Origin: Roridomyces roridus
Lineage: Eukaryota > Basidiomycota > Agaricomycetes > Agaricales > Mycenaceae
Length of the DNA stretch: 64,000 bases
Reading direction: 5' to 3'
NCBI GenBank assembly: GCA_029378245.1
Contig: JARKIF010000057.1
Coordinates: forward strand, 124,001-188,000
Shown: positions 42,931 through 55,306 of the stretch, piece after piece
Position numbering within the stretch: position 1 is the stretch's first letter
Layout of the letters: the number at the start of each line of letters is the position of its first letter
Notes under the pieces: generated by a model
Told to the model about the DNA's origin: nothing
Databases searched by the model: none
Seen by the model: only the letters and a program-made list of their open reading frames with translations
Translations under genes and position numbers: made by a program

Positions 42931-43784
42931 CTATAATCTCGTTGAGAACAAGGAACGGTCCCCGAGAACATGCTTAAACTGACGCATATTGGTATTCAAT
43001 ATCCGGCGAGTCACCTCGTCGACGGAGTAGGCAGAAAAGTCCAGTTTTCCCCTGGTGTCTGAGTACGTTTTAGCGCCAACAGAATCATGTCCAGGGACGT
43101 TACCCACTTAGTTGGAGGTCGTTGAGCTCTTGAAGAACGCGGCCGTTCAATGGAGTCTCAATTTCAACTTTCCTTGCCTTGAGAACTTGTTCTACTTTCT
43201 CGTCTGTGTTGATGTGCAGCGCAACCTGCGGTAGGTTAGTCGGTCGCTTCTCACCGTTATTCTAGGCCGGGAACGCACCTGGAATAACTGTACGGCTGTC
43301 CCCAGCTGACTGCCCAACAGTTGTATTTTGGCCTTGGTCTCGTCTGCAAGAAAGAACGCGACAATCGCAGTGCGATCTGCTGGCATTTGGCGTCGAATGT
43401 CTTCCGTGGTGCTGCTCCAAATCAGTGCTTCGGAGCCTTGGACGATAAAGCTCCAACTCACGCCTGCAGTTGCGCCACAGCCGCCGTACCCGTGTCCCCC
43501 TTCACCTTGGCACTCAGCGAAAGCAGATCATTCATCTGGGTGGCGAGCTCGCCCAGGCCTGCTTTGTTGTCGTCTATGCACTGAAACAACGATGTCATTC
43601 GGGCTTGAAAGAAAGGCATGACTATGCTTACCGCTGCCCGCCGAATTATCTCCTGCAAAGCTGTCGCTGCTAGCCTGAGACCGGGGATAGGTGCTTCGCC
43701 AATAACGGCGAGAGGGAGAGTCAGCGCCTGCGTCAGGGAGCCCTTGGTGCGGCCTTGCCGTCGCGTCCAGAACTTGGGGGGCAT
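42931..43784 (-). CDS. MLKL/HeLo-like helical protein E, 215 aa, 5 exons
   Basis: Exons are 43784-43632, 43580-43462, 43411-43279, 43225-43104 and 43051-42931, with introns of 50-53 nt and an open frame to TAG at 42931. The N-terminal segment APIPGLRLAATALQEII then DDNKAGLGELATQMNDLLSL has the look of the helical-bundle N-terminal domains (MLKL_NTD or HeLo-like) that head many agaric NLR and kinase-like proteins. The rest is also helical, with KAKIQLLGSQLGTAVQLFQ. No C-terminal effector or nucleotide-binding domain follows, so it is a stand-alone bundle. It is a paralogue of the gene at 46156-47002. A role in signalling or cell death is inference only. Confidence 0.62.
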
Positions 43785-46155
43785 CGAGGTCTCTGGCGTT
43801 AAAACTGCATCCCTGCATCTGTTATGTACTTCCCCCCTTAATCAAAAGGAAGGTGTCACATACCCATCCGGCGGAGCATGACATAAAAACTCGCAATGAC
43901 TGCAGCACCAATGGACGTACTAGGGTGGCAGAGGAAACTTTTGGGACTCCAATGAAAAGCCTTTAAAGCACTCCGGGTGGACATGAAAGCGTACTTCTGC
44001 AATACACTGAGCAGATCTTGTGGGCCGCCTGCCACGCGCGAACAACGTGTAAGAACCATCTGATGGGTAGTGTGCATCAGAACAATTTGTGGGGTTCTGA
44101 TACAATTGACGCGATCCAGATAAAGTTTACAGTATAGCCAGCCGCCTTCCTGGCACAGGAAGTGAAGCAGCCAGATGAATTACCGGGCGGTGTATATTTC
44201 ATTTATACGCTAGGCATCTTCCAGAAAAGGCGCTTCCATACGGCAGTAGGACGCAGGCAACGGCCCGGGAATGATGGCTTGAGAGCAAAATCAAGGCGCT
44301 GGTGATCCAATATGTAGGGTTGTCCCCCTCGCCCCGGAGTCTCGTAGATCCAGGACACGTTGGCACATGATCCACGCACCCAGCGCCACTGTGCCACACG
44401 CCAACATCGTCCCATAGCTTATGAGGGCTTCTGCGTAGCGAGACTCGCCCTCTGGCACACGGCGATCGCCAGCCCCAAACCTACATGCATGCGAGCCACA
44501 CTCCGACGAGAATTCGAGGGGCAATACACATGGGCGCATGGCGCTGCAGCAGGCGTCAAGGGTGTCCTGCGTCCGGTGCGGACGGGCGGTGGTTTGAGCA
44601 GAGCGAATGGGGAATCGACGGGAGAGTCTTCAGCGGAAGGAGGTTAGTTCCAGTGTAGTATGCCACGAAGCAGGGTCGTTGTACGTCGGTGCTGGAGATG
44701 CCGCCGCGGCAGGGTTTGTGAAGAGTACGCGGGACTAGAGACGCGGAGGGCTACGAGTAGCTTGTTGAGGCTGTAGAAAAGAAGCTCAGCTGGTCCTACC
44801 GGGTGCCTATGGGTAAGACTCCGCGTACAAACCCCAGCGAGCCTCGGTTACTAGACCGCCGATATGAGAGGATTCACTGAACGAGAAAAAGTCAGTTCTC
44901 CGGTGGAAAAGTAGCCTTCGGGACAGCGTGGCAGAGTTCATGTAAATGGTGCTCGACCTGTTTCTGGCGAGGTATGATCAGGACAACGCCGGACGTGCCT
45001 CAGCGCAAGCATACGTAGCGCACGAATTAAGCAGTGAGCACCGAAGCGAGGATCTGGGTAGGCTCAAACACATACCGTTTACTCTCAACGCAGTGGCCAT
45101 CCATTCCCCAGAGTTTTGAGACTTTTCAACGGGTGTACTTAGGTCTTTGCACGAAAGGGTGGAAGAAGATTGAATCGAGATGATGCCATAATGATGATGA
45201 AGAGGGACAGCCACATCCGCCGAACTTTCACTCGTCTACCTTGCGTCTACCTTCATCACTCTTATTTCTCTTATGGCCGGTTTGGCTTCTCAAGATCTCG
45301 AGACACTTTCGCCTGATGGACTCAGAGCATCGTCGGGCTATCTCACTGGCAGCACATAATCTACTCCGAGTGCACCCCGATGGCATTGTACCACTATTAC
45401 CCCATGGCTTCACATGCATGCGCCATGGGCCCACACGGAACGAGGGCTGGGATATCTCGGCGGAGAATGTGCTCTGCGGCCCGTGGGTCCTGCTCACATC
45501 AAGGGTCCCTAATGTCCGCATTTTCTGTCGACCGCGAGCCCGCTCTTCTTGTCGCCGGTCCCTTCCAAGTTCACACTCTCGCCATCACCTCTCAATCCGC
45601 CAACCACTGTCGGGGCCCACTCTCGTCCGGTAGCAAGGAGCTGCATGCAGGTAGCTGGTGTTTCGGGGGCCTCCCTGTTGCGGGTTCTCGGCGGCGATGG
45701 AAGGGAATGGAGAAATGCAGCAACGAGGTAGAGAAGGAGGAACAGGCCGAAAGAGGATGGTACTGGGGGGCGTCTCTGAAGCTGCTCCGTTGGGATGTCG
45801 AGAGGCCTTAGCCCGGAGCTCGACGCAGGTATGCCATTCTTCCCCTTGCTCGCGCCGTGGATACTCGAGGAGAAACACTCGCTCCCTGCGCGGTGCCTTT
45901 ATTTTTATTATTAAGATAACTTTTAAACGCCAGCCAGCACAGCTGAAAATCCAACTATCGTTTCTTCACAACATCCAACCATGCGGAAAGCCCCCCCGAA
46001 GTTCCCGCCATCGTAATGAATGACATGTCCCCTTCGCTGACTATTGCTTGATGAGATTTATCTGAATAGTCCGTTCCTGCCCGCGCTTACCAATTACAGA
46101 ATATCGCAGTGATTCACTGACACCTTTATGGCCGGCCATGACGGAGTTGAAACTT
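43785..46155. other. Region between the two helical paralogues
   Basis: No gene can be assembled. A minus reading at 44539-44291 has a hydrophobic stretch (SYGTMLACGTVALGAWIMC), and 45240-45830 (+) has Ser/Arg-rich overlapping ORFs; neither has supporting exons. Confidence 0.35.
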
Positions 46156-47002
46156 CTAGGGCCTGTACATGCCATTAGGTGGAAGAAATTGGATAACAGG
46201 CTTCAACTGACGCATCTTCACGTCCAGCATGTGGCGATTGACCTTGTCGTCGTCAGCGAAGGAAAGAAGTTCCAGATTTCCCTTCGCTTCTGTATGTGAT
46301 ATTAGAGGCAATACAGTCATTTCGAGGACTGGCAGTTACCCAGTTCAGCGTGTTCGAATACCTGATCAACGCTCTTCGATGCATACGTAGTCTGCATCTT
46401 TAAACCCTCTAGTTCTTGGCGGACTTCTTCGACCTTGTCGTCCGTGTTGAGTTGCAGTGTGGTCTGGATGAAATCATTTATCGCTTTCCACCAGCCTTCA
46501 TCATGAACACACCTCGAAAATCTGGACAGCAGCCCCCAGCTGTTCGGCCAATGTTTGGATCCTCGCCTTGGTACGTTCTTGGCGAAAGAACATGGCAAGC
46601 CCACGTCGATCTGTTGGCATGCGCTGTCGAATGTCTTTCGTGATGCTGCTCCAAATCAGTGTCTGGGACCCTTGGTCTGAAAAATCAAACTCACGCGTGC
46701 AGTCGCGCCACAGCATCCGCCTCCGCACCGGTACACATATCTTCCGTCGCCTTCATACTGAGGAAAGCCAGATATTCCATATTGGCGGTGATATCGCTGA
46801 GGTCTGTGCTGTTCTTAGCTCCACACTAAAGTAGTTATGACCTTTGAGCTTGGAGGAAGCGGGCGAACCGAAGACTCACTGCTTCTGCCCGTCCATGTAT
46901 ATCCCGCAAAGCTGTCGCCGTTGATTTGAGGTGAGGGGAAGCTTTGTCCATGATGGTGAGAGAGAAATCCGAAGTCGCGGCGCGGTCGGGAGAAGTAGAC
47001 AT
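46156..47002 (-). CDS. MLKL/HeLo-like helical protein F, 214 aa, 5 exons
   Basis: Exons are 47002-46880, 46825-46695, 46645-46513, 46463-46340 and 46289-46156, with introns of 49-54 nt and an open frame to TAG at 46156. All four intron positions and nearly all phases match protein E. Shared text includes DIRQRMPTDR, KARIQTLAEQLGAAVQIF, QLNTDDKVEEV and MRQLKPV. The first exon lacks the Pro-Gly motif of E. Both copies keep open frames despite strong divergence, which suggests each is or was under selection. Confidence 0.62.
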
Positions 47003-49465
47003 GGGTTCGTGGTGGGGAGAGCGACAAGGACGTGGATGGCCCGTGGTTTCAAATAATAAAGTATCTCAGGTGGGAGTGGGTAGGAGGCCAGGCGGTTTCG
47101 TGCCCGCTCGAAACGACTGCGGCACGCATCCTGGTCGCGAGACACACGTGTAATGGAGTGATGGGAATTATGACGCCACCAAACCCTGACGCCACCAAAC
47201 CCCCAGAGACTCCTCGGAACTTGTGGGCAAACTTTGACACATGTTCCAGGCGTTTTCGGAGGGGGACAAGAAGGACAAACTTGGCCTTGGCTGGCATGAG
47301 GCGATGGGAAAGCACAGTAAAGCCAAAAGGGATTCTGGCGGATCGATGGATGTATTCCAGGCAGGACCAGAACGAGGAGCCTGGAGCATGATGAAGTCTA
47401 CAGCCTTGAATGCTGCTGCCTTGAGGGCGTCAAGTCCACGTGGAGGAAATGTTGAGGGTTCGTCATGAGTTCCTGACGCGATGTTTTTTTCACAATGAGC
47501 AGTAAGAGCGGACAATACAACGGGCGGTGCTAAATGCGCAGCATGACGCATGGCAGGACAGAAGAGAGGTACAGAACTCACTCGGGAAGACTTGCCGAAA
47601 AGGTCTAACAGCTCAACTTGCCAGAGACGCCCTTGGAAGGAGAAACAGGACAAAGATCCCGGTCAGAGGTAAGACACGGAATGGCGCCGGCGGCTACAGT
47701 GTGCGTAAATTACGTCTGGCATGCATGGCGGTAAACATGAGGCTATGGCGGAGCCGCGGAGAAGCGATCCAAGTATTTTGGAACTATCACACAAAGCCGC
47801 TCGGTGCTCGCGGTGGGGAAGAAGTTTGCGCACAGGGATCCGGAAGCGGTGGCGATCAGGGAGTCTTCGTGAAAAAAACCACTAATAGCATTAGTAGAAG
47901 AACGGCAAGGAACCTGTTCACGGAAAGAAAATGCATAGGCTGTGGTGGCAGGTAAGCCCTCACCTCGCAGTTTTCTAGAGCTGGATCCGAGTCGTAGCTC
48001 CTGATGTGGAGCCGCGGGACAGCGATGTCAATGTCACAAAAAGCCGCCCGCGAAGATAGACAGTAACGCCGGCGCACAGGAAAGTGTGCAGAGCGGAATG
48101 CCTTCTGCCTTTAAGGCGATGAGCGAACTCGATGATTAGAGCCTTCGTAGAACAAGCCTCGCGTAGAGAAGCAGCACCGAAAGCATCCATGATGCAAAAC
48201 AATGCCATCCGGCGCCTAATAAGAGGGTATTGTGTCCGCCCAGTCCTCATCTTTGAGTCTCGGAGAGCCAGGAGGTATTGACGCAGCTCCTCAGGTCGGT
48301 CAGACGACGGCGGAGTATTGACTTCAGGCATTCGGAATGACGCCGGCACGTCGTGGAGCAGAGAGTACACCGAGCACACTGAAAACTGGAGGCATTGATG
48401 ATGCATGAAGCTGAAGGCGTGAAGGCGGGAGCAGCGGAGCGCCGGGTCGGTGGGACTAAAGAGAGAGTTATCTATGGAAGGACTAACAGAGCGAGAAAGA
48501 ATATTCAACCCAAGGACAGAACCGTTGCGGCCATCCAACCGCAATCAATCACATTCAGCTAAAAGCCCTGCCAGTGTGTTTGGACTGTTTCTTGCTTGTT
48601 GATCACCGACATTCTCAGTGGTCACCGTTGACACCATCCTCACCAATATCAACCTCGACTCTCGCAGGGCCCAACTAGTACTCGCGCCGGAATTGCCAGT
48701 CGATCGGAGCACTTTGTTCGTTGCATGAGCCCGAGCTGATACTCAGGGTATTCCACTCACTCTGAATGGTCAGATTGGTTATGTTCGAAAAAAACTTCTC
48801 CCTGGAAACAATCGGTAATGTTCAGACTTGTGGTCTATCGTCTCAGGTCTTTCCCAGTACCGGTGCACTGACATCGCAAGGTTCATAAGTAGAGGCAGCA
48901 GTAGCTGGCATCGCTCTTCAAGCACTGGCTTCGACTGAACTCCATCGAAAGGTAGTAAAGTGCTTGGCCTGTCTATATCCCCTCACTTGAATTGAAACTG
49001 AAAACCCATGCTGCCCGAGAGCTTACCAGGGATCACGGTTGGCGACATTGATGGGGGCCTGGATAAGGTCGGGACTGCCCAATCACTTGCACTTCAAGCG
49101 GCCGATCAACCTCTATGCCAATTTCATTCCGCAGATGATTTTCCTCCAGTCCATCTTTGGTTCCTTCACGATGCGCCAATGCGTGTCCCAAACGGCCTCG
49201 GGTAAGTACTTAATGGGTGAACTGTTTTGTGGAATGGACGGCATTGGATGTAGGGAGATACCAAGGAAGGGACATCCCTGAATGAGTCGAATCAGCAAGC
49301 AAGAGACTCGAAGAACTGCCTAGACTGAAGTGCAACGGGAATGCCGGCTGAGGATCGGCACAATCGGCTGGACGATCAAAACATTGGTGCGAATCAAAGT
49401 CTAAGCGAGCGGCAGTCAAATGAAATTGCCAAAAGCGTCAAGCGATGTCCATCACATCAGCTTGA
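47003..49465. other. Region without a confident gene
   Basis: A minus ORF at 48331-47975 (MPEVNTPPSSDRPEELRQYL..., 118 aa) is moderately protein-like (RRRMALFCIMDAFGAASL) and might be an exon of an unrecognised gene. The rest holds nothing I can support. Confidence 0.35.
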
Positions 49466-49473
49466 GTGTTCCG

Positions 49474-49675
49474 CACCTAGTGCACCTCCGGAATGCTGAC
49501 TAATGGACCTCGAAGGTCCCATTATATGTTGGTTTGATGGGGCCTTAGTGGTCCCCGGCGGAGGTATGTAATGGCGGCGATGGCGCATGTAGCTATTTTG
49601 GGTCACATCCGACGCCCAACGGAGCCTCCGTCAGGCGCCATAGGGACCACCGCCATGTGCAGGAGCATCGTCTAG
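49474..49675 (+). repeat. Left TIR of the 3.9-kb element
   Basis: 202 bp, matching 53171-53372 in reverse complement except for one A/G change near its inner end. Confidence 0.85.
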
Positions 49676-52600
49676 GCCTACCCAGGGGCACGGGACGCGT
49701 TATGCACGCCTGTCGCAAGCAGGGAGTTGAGTGCAGTGGGAGCAGAGCGGTAGGCAAGTGAGAGGGAGGTTGTAGCGGGACCTCTGCCTGCGAGCGGGGG
49801 AAGCGTTCAGGGCGGGATTGGGGTTCCCATGCACGCTGCGTCGCGCATTCATTAGGTGATTAGGTGCGGGTCAGGCCCTGTATTGGACAAGGCGGCAGGG
49901 CATATGGAACAGATTTCGACGTGCGGCGGCGGGACCTCCGCGGCCTCCGCCTGCAGCTGGAACTGGGGTTATTATTCTGCTGTTCATGCGTGCTCGTGAG
50001 GAGCGCGTTATGGACTGCATGCGCATGGGCGACGAAATGACTGCGGGAGAGCGGTTTGAACAGGAAATAGCGCCCCAATATTGTACGGTACTTGTACCAG
50101 TTGAAGGCCTACCGGACCATGGGCTTTCCAAATCATATATGGGGTTGTAGATGAGGAGATGGCAAATGAGGGAAGCTGTAGCCCAGCGCTGGGCCGAGAG
50201 TGCCTACGCACCTCCGCCTCTGAAATCAGCACCTCCGCCGCTTCTGACGCCCCCAACAGATGTAACAGCCCCTCTAATCTCTGTGTATTGAAATCCAGAG
50301 AGGTCCACCGTAGTAGATTTCTGGCAGGATGTTGACAGAATCACAATGGGTTGCAAATGGGCTGAGTGAGACGGGCGAACATGAAGCGAGCGGAGGTGGC
50401 GGTGGTGCCGGCTGCAGAGTTCGAACAATTGGTTGATCCAGTTCCTGCCCCACCATTATGTCTTTTTAGCATAGATAGAATAATTTCTCATCTATTACTA
50501 CCTCCTGGCCTATGTATTAACTCAGGGGAATGCATTTCTCACTATTGGTGACAAAATTTCCCACTGATGCTGCACTTGACTTGAAGTTGAACTTGCTCAT
50601 GACATTGAATCTCAGAGGTCAGCATTCAAAGACCCATAGAAGATCTTGTATCAAAGTTAGAGCCAAAAATCCACATTTTCACAAATTCTGGAGGTTTGTA
50701 TAAATGGCGGAGGTATGTTCTGTTCAACTTCTCCCGGAGCACGGAGCCAGCTAGGAAAGGTATTTCTGCATTCAAAGAGATGGTTTCAATGTATATGAGC
50801 CAGATTTGAGGAACAGAACATATTCTTGGGATTGCACAATACAATTAGACGAATTGAACACAAAATGCAACTGGGAACCAGTAGGTTTCCCTGTTCAAAG
50901 ACTGCATTTCACCAATATAGCACATCAGGAAAACAAAATCCATCTGGCTGATCTGGCAGCAAATCAATCAGACGCGCCAGGCTGCCAGAACTGCATATGG
51001 CAGCATAATGACACGCATGGCGCCAGAATCGATTCTGGCACCACAAATACACTACTGGTGGAGTATCAAAACCTACTGAATTTCGCATTGTACACAGATT
51101 ACACGGGAACGGCGCCAACGGCGCGACTCTGGCGTCTGCCGACCAAGGCCGCACCAGCGGAAAAGATCGCGCGAGGCGATGCGGGGGAGGGAGGGAGGAA
51201 GGCAGCGCGAGGGCTCGAAACGATCCCGACCCGGGGGCGTGAGATGATACGACGTGCTACATGAACAAGGGTGTGAGAAGCCGGAACGGTAACGAATATT
51301 AATGAATAGTGGACTCACCCTTCACCTGCATCACTTCTCCTTCGACACTGCCTACCCTTCGGACGGTCTTCTGAGCCAAGTGGTCCGACATTAGTGCCCG
51401 TGGCTTGAGCAGCTGCCTAGAAGGCCAGAGACCAGGAAGGAGCTCTTGTGTGTATCTTGAAAACCAATGAGGAGGACTTCAGGACGCGACGCAGAGTTTC
51501 TAGAGCCAAGTCATCGAGAAGTATCAAGAAGTGTGGCAGAATGGATCCAAGAGGTCTTCAAGTTGTCTTGAGCATCGAAGGCGTCGAGACACAGGCATTG
51601 AGGAGCAATTGAAGGGTTGGCATCGTCGCGCGAGGGGAGAGAGGGAAGGAAGATGAGGGAAGAAGACAAGTGGTGCTGCGGGCGTTTGATCAACAATGGC
51701 GCAATTGTTGATCGGACTCGGATCTTCCGGACCACGTGCGTTCGGACTTGTCGTTTTGAAGAATTCCATGGCTTCAAGGCACCTCAAGGCAGCGAGCCAG
51801 AGGATCTACTCGATGGCTCTCAAAGCGCAGAACGATCGCGCAGCTTGATACAGACGAATCTCTGTCAAGATTGTCAAAATCATTTTCGGCAGCTCGGGCG
51901 CCATGTCAACCAGACGGATCAGATGCTGCCAGAGCTCGCCAGATGCGCCAGATGGATTCAGTTTTGCTGATGCAAGAAATGGCCCTGTAATTAAATCAGC
52001 AAACCCGGGCGGCCTCCCTGATGTTATCGTAGCTTGCTCCGAGGCCAAATGCCTGTGAAAAGAATCTTATCGAGTGAAATCAAGACAATCCTTGTTTTAT
52101 TCACCTGCTGATTGGCTAATCAAAGATCTGCGAGAAAGTCCGATGCTGTGTGATTGACACCTCCGCCTTCCTTTCACCACCACTGCACGAGCATCGTCCA
52201 AGGTTAGCTGCAATCGACTCCACATGGCCATGAACGTCAAACCGCATTCATTCTCAGTCTTGCATTAGACTGTATCCCTGCCCAAAGCTGCGAGTGAACA
52301 TGATTGCCAACACCTCTGCCACCTCCGCCGCGCCTGCTTGGACTCCGTCGCCTACCCCATGAGCTGACTTGACTCTTTCTGCACCATTTCTCCGCGGCCA
52401 GTACGACAAACTCGCTGTCTCCGGTTCACTGGGTGGTATCAAAGAAGGTTCACAGTGCAAACGGAGGCTCGCCGCTCGGCACGCGTGGTCGAGGTACGTC
52501 AATATCCACTGTGGATATTTGCAGCCTGGGATAAGTATTTGACTGTTCACTCACATTTATGTTAGGCAGGAATTAATGTACTGAAAGTAGCTGAACAATG

Positions 52601-53170
52601 TAACCACCGGTCAATGGCATTCTACGCCGTGGCCACAATTTCCTTGAAACCTAGGCTTTGCCTCTGTACTACCACCACTTCAGACTCAAGCCAGCTGTTA
52701 CGCCGAGTAGTGCGTCCGCACCGTGGTTCGCACAGCCCACAGCTGCAAGTCGCCTCCGCCACTTCTGCAATCAGGCGGAGGTTCCGCCGCAGGCCGAAAT
52801 CGCCTTCTCACCGCCCTCCCACTACTGCAACTGCGCAGCCAGACCCACCCCTCGTGAGTACTTGTGTGTACGGCGTGCGCTGTGGCCTTAAGTCTGGCTG
52901 CACGCTACCCCCGCACGCGTAGATCCTGAACTGCCGTCCACTCGCCCTCCCGCCTCCTACAATACAGCTCCCGGCGGCCTGAGCGAGTGTGCGGCGTAGC
53001 CAGCGTAGCGTGTACAGCGACCCCAACTCCGACCTGCACACCACCCCCGCTCGCAGGCGGAGGTCCCGCTAAAACTGCCCTCTTGCTTGCCTACTGCTCT
53101 ATTCCCACTGCACTTGACTCGCTACTTACGCAACAAGCGCGCATAACGCGTACCGTGCCCCCGAGCGGGT

Positions 53171-53372
53171 CTAGACGATGCTCCTGCACACGGCGGTGGT
53201 CCCTATGGCGCCTGACGGAGGCTCCGTTGGGCGTCGGATGTGACCCAAAATAGCTACATGCGCCATCGCCGCCATTACATACCTCCGCCGGGGACCACTA
53301 AGGCCCCATCAAACCAACATATAATGGGACCTTCGAGGTCCATTAGTCAGCATTCCGGAGGTGCACTAGGTG
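53171..53372 (-). repeat. Right TIR of the 3.9-kb element
   Basis: Reverse complement of the left TIR with a single mismatch. The GC-rich sequence inside it (52980-53170) corresponds more loosely to 49676-49860. Confidence 0.85.
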
Positions 53373-53380
53373 GTGTTCCG

Positions 53381-53846
53381 CTGCCCTCGGCAATCAAAGG
53401 TCAATATTCAAATTCACTGACCTTTCTTTGTCCCAACTCTGATCTGCTCGTCGACGTCTGGGGTTGCGGGCATTCTCAAGATTCGGCCAATTGCTCTTCT
53501 GACAGAAAATAATTCAATCGTGAACCGTCCTCGACAAACCTAGGCCTGACCTCCCTCTTGACCTCCAGCGATCCGAGCGTTGCAACATATGATTTCGGGT
53601 TCCGAAGGCTCTTCTTGCCCACCTGCCGCCGACTCGACCACGATGCCGGCGCTCTCAGCGGCGGGTCTCACTCGACAGCCCGCCCGAGATGACCGTCCAT
53701 TCCGCTGTTACCCGCGCGGCCCGCAGCAGATGTACGCGGATGCCTTTGTCTGAGATCGCCCTCCATTTCGTTAGAAATGGAGGGAAAGGTATATTTACCA
53801 GCCCAACCGGCCTACACAAATCGTTGTCTCCCAGACAAAAAGCGCA
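53381..53846. other. Upstream region of the membrane-protein gene
   Basis: 466 bp between the TIR element and the next start codon; it presumably holds that gene's promoter. No motif stands out, apart from a CGCCCTCCATTTCG/TAGAAATGGAGGG partial palindrome near 53757-53783. Confidence 0.35.
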
Positions 53847-54801
53847 ATGCCATCGTTGCCTGCTACTCCCCCAAGCACACCTGCTTTGCTGCCCTCCCCC
53901 GCTGTCGCTCTGGCTGCTTTTGTGTCATTCTTTGCCGTCGTTACTGTCCTTTACGCTCTGCATGGCTACCTTTCCCCTAAAGTGACTCACTGGCGGTCTC
54001 ATCTTACGGATGTCGAGGTGCGCCGCCGCCGTCCTCAAGAGGCTGCCCGCGCTCAGATTCTCAGTGCAAAGGTATGTCTCAGTCTTGTCTGTTATCGTCC
54101 ACTTCTGACCGCCAACGCAGGCCGAGCTCGCTGCGCAATCGCGGCTCGTGTCGATGCACAAGGAGCTGATGGGCCATGTCACCCGCTCCTCCCTCCAGCC
54201 CGCCGTCCCGCTCAATACACCCAAGATTCCGTTTCCGGCCGTCCTTGCTGGAACGGCTGCTTTCGTCAAGCGTGAAGGTCGTCTGCCTCCTGCAGTATTC
54301 GTGCCGCTCCACCTTCGCCCGTCCGTCCGGTGCTCCTCTCTGCGTGTCGTCTTTACCCCGCCGCTGCCCGCCGACGAGGTGGTATCAATCCCCACGACGG
54401 ACGTTGTTATAACTCCGAAACCCATCTCATCGCCCCCTGTCTCTCCCACCCCTGCGCCTGGGCAATACATGTCCTGTCCACGTGCACGCCTCATTGCCAA
54501 CTTGGCTGTCGACTACGACACGGACAGCGGGTCGGATTGCTATGAAGACGATAGCGAAGACGGCGACGAAGAGAAAGATGACGACGACGAAGAGCTCGTC
54601 ATCAAAGATCTCAGTCTTGCCCCTCAACAACAAACCATACGTCAACCACCCCTCCGCAACTCGCGACTGCTCAACCTGTGGCGGGCGGCAGGGCATACGC
54701 CTCCTTCCAAGGCGAAACAAATAACTTGCAAGTCGTCCAAGCGCGTACCGCGCGGCAAGCGAGCTACCGAAAACAAAGAAAATTCATCCATCCATTGTTG
54801 A
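53847..54801 (+). CDS. Hypothetical single-pass membrane protein, 301 aa, 2 exons
   Basis: Exons 53847-54071 and 54121-54801, with a 49-nt intron (GTATGT...CAG). Residues about 18-43 (PAVALAAFVSFFAVVTVLYA...) form one hydrophobic segment after a short Pro/Ser-rich head, so it is probably a signal anchor. Then come a basic helical stretch (VRRRRPQEAARAQIL), a Pro-rich region, a highly acidic run (YEDDSEDGDEEKDDDDEE) and a basic Lys/Arg tail. I recognise no family. The reading frame is clean across the splice. Confidence 0.55.
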
Positions 54802-55306
54802 CCTCCAGGCTCCAACTCGCTTTACCCTGCTCTGTCTCGACAAACATCAAATTATATCTTCGCTCTCTCCATCAAATTGTTTTCGAACCCCGTCAACGCC
54901 CCACACCCCTCTCCTCATCCCATAATTCCCTCCTCATGGATGGTCTCGCACCTAATCATTCGGGGCACCCTCCTAATGCGTGGTTATTCCAACATATAAC
55001 GTGGCATAATGCGTGGTAGTACTCCAATGCGTCACATAACGCGTGGGATATCTAGATCTAATGCGTGGCAGTTCCCATTTGTCGGCTGGTCGTCTGTACT
55101 CTAGTAGTAGCGGGTTCCGTGAAATCAAACCCGAGTTGATCTCAACGAGTCCGTGTCTGATCTAGTGCTGATTGGGCTACTGCCACTGCCCTGGGACGAA
55201 GGATTGACAAAGGTCGAGCATGAGCATTTCACGCTGCATTCAATTCGAGTCAAAACAAATTACAAGATCTACCAGGTGCGATACTCCCCCGAGTTCTGCT
55301 TGAGCG
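54802..55306. other. Convergent 3' spacer
   Basis: 505 bp between convergent genes. AATGCGTGG/CATAACGCGTGG-type motifs recur about five times between 54975 and 55065. No gene is seen. Confidence 0.4.

Larger units (their letters stand above)
49474..53372. mobile_element. 3.9-kb non-autonomous element with long TIRs
   Basis: The ends are 202-bp inverted repeats with one mismatch, starting CACCTAGTGCACCTCCGG, and similarity continues more weakly to about 350-400 bp. GTGTTCCG is duplicated exactly at 49466-49473 and 53373-53380. The 8-bp duplication suggests a hAT- or KDZ-type transposase acting in trans. The interior has no transposase-like ORF; the longest frames are under 160 aa and not protein-like. 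Near-identical TIRs indicate a recent insertion or gene conversion between the ends. Confidence 0.8.
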
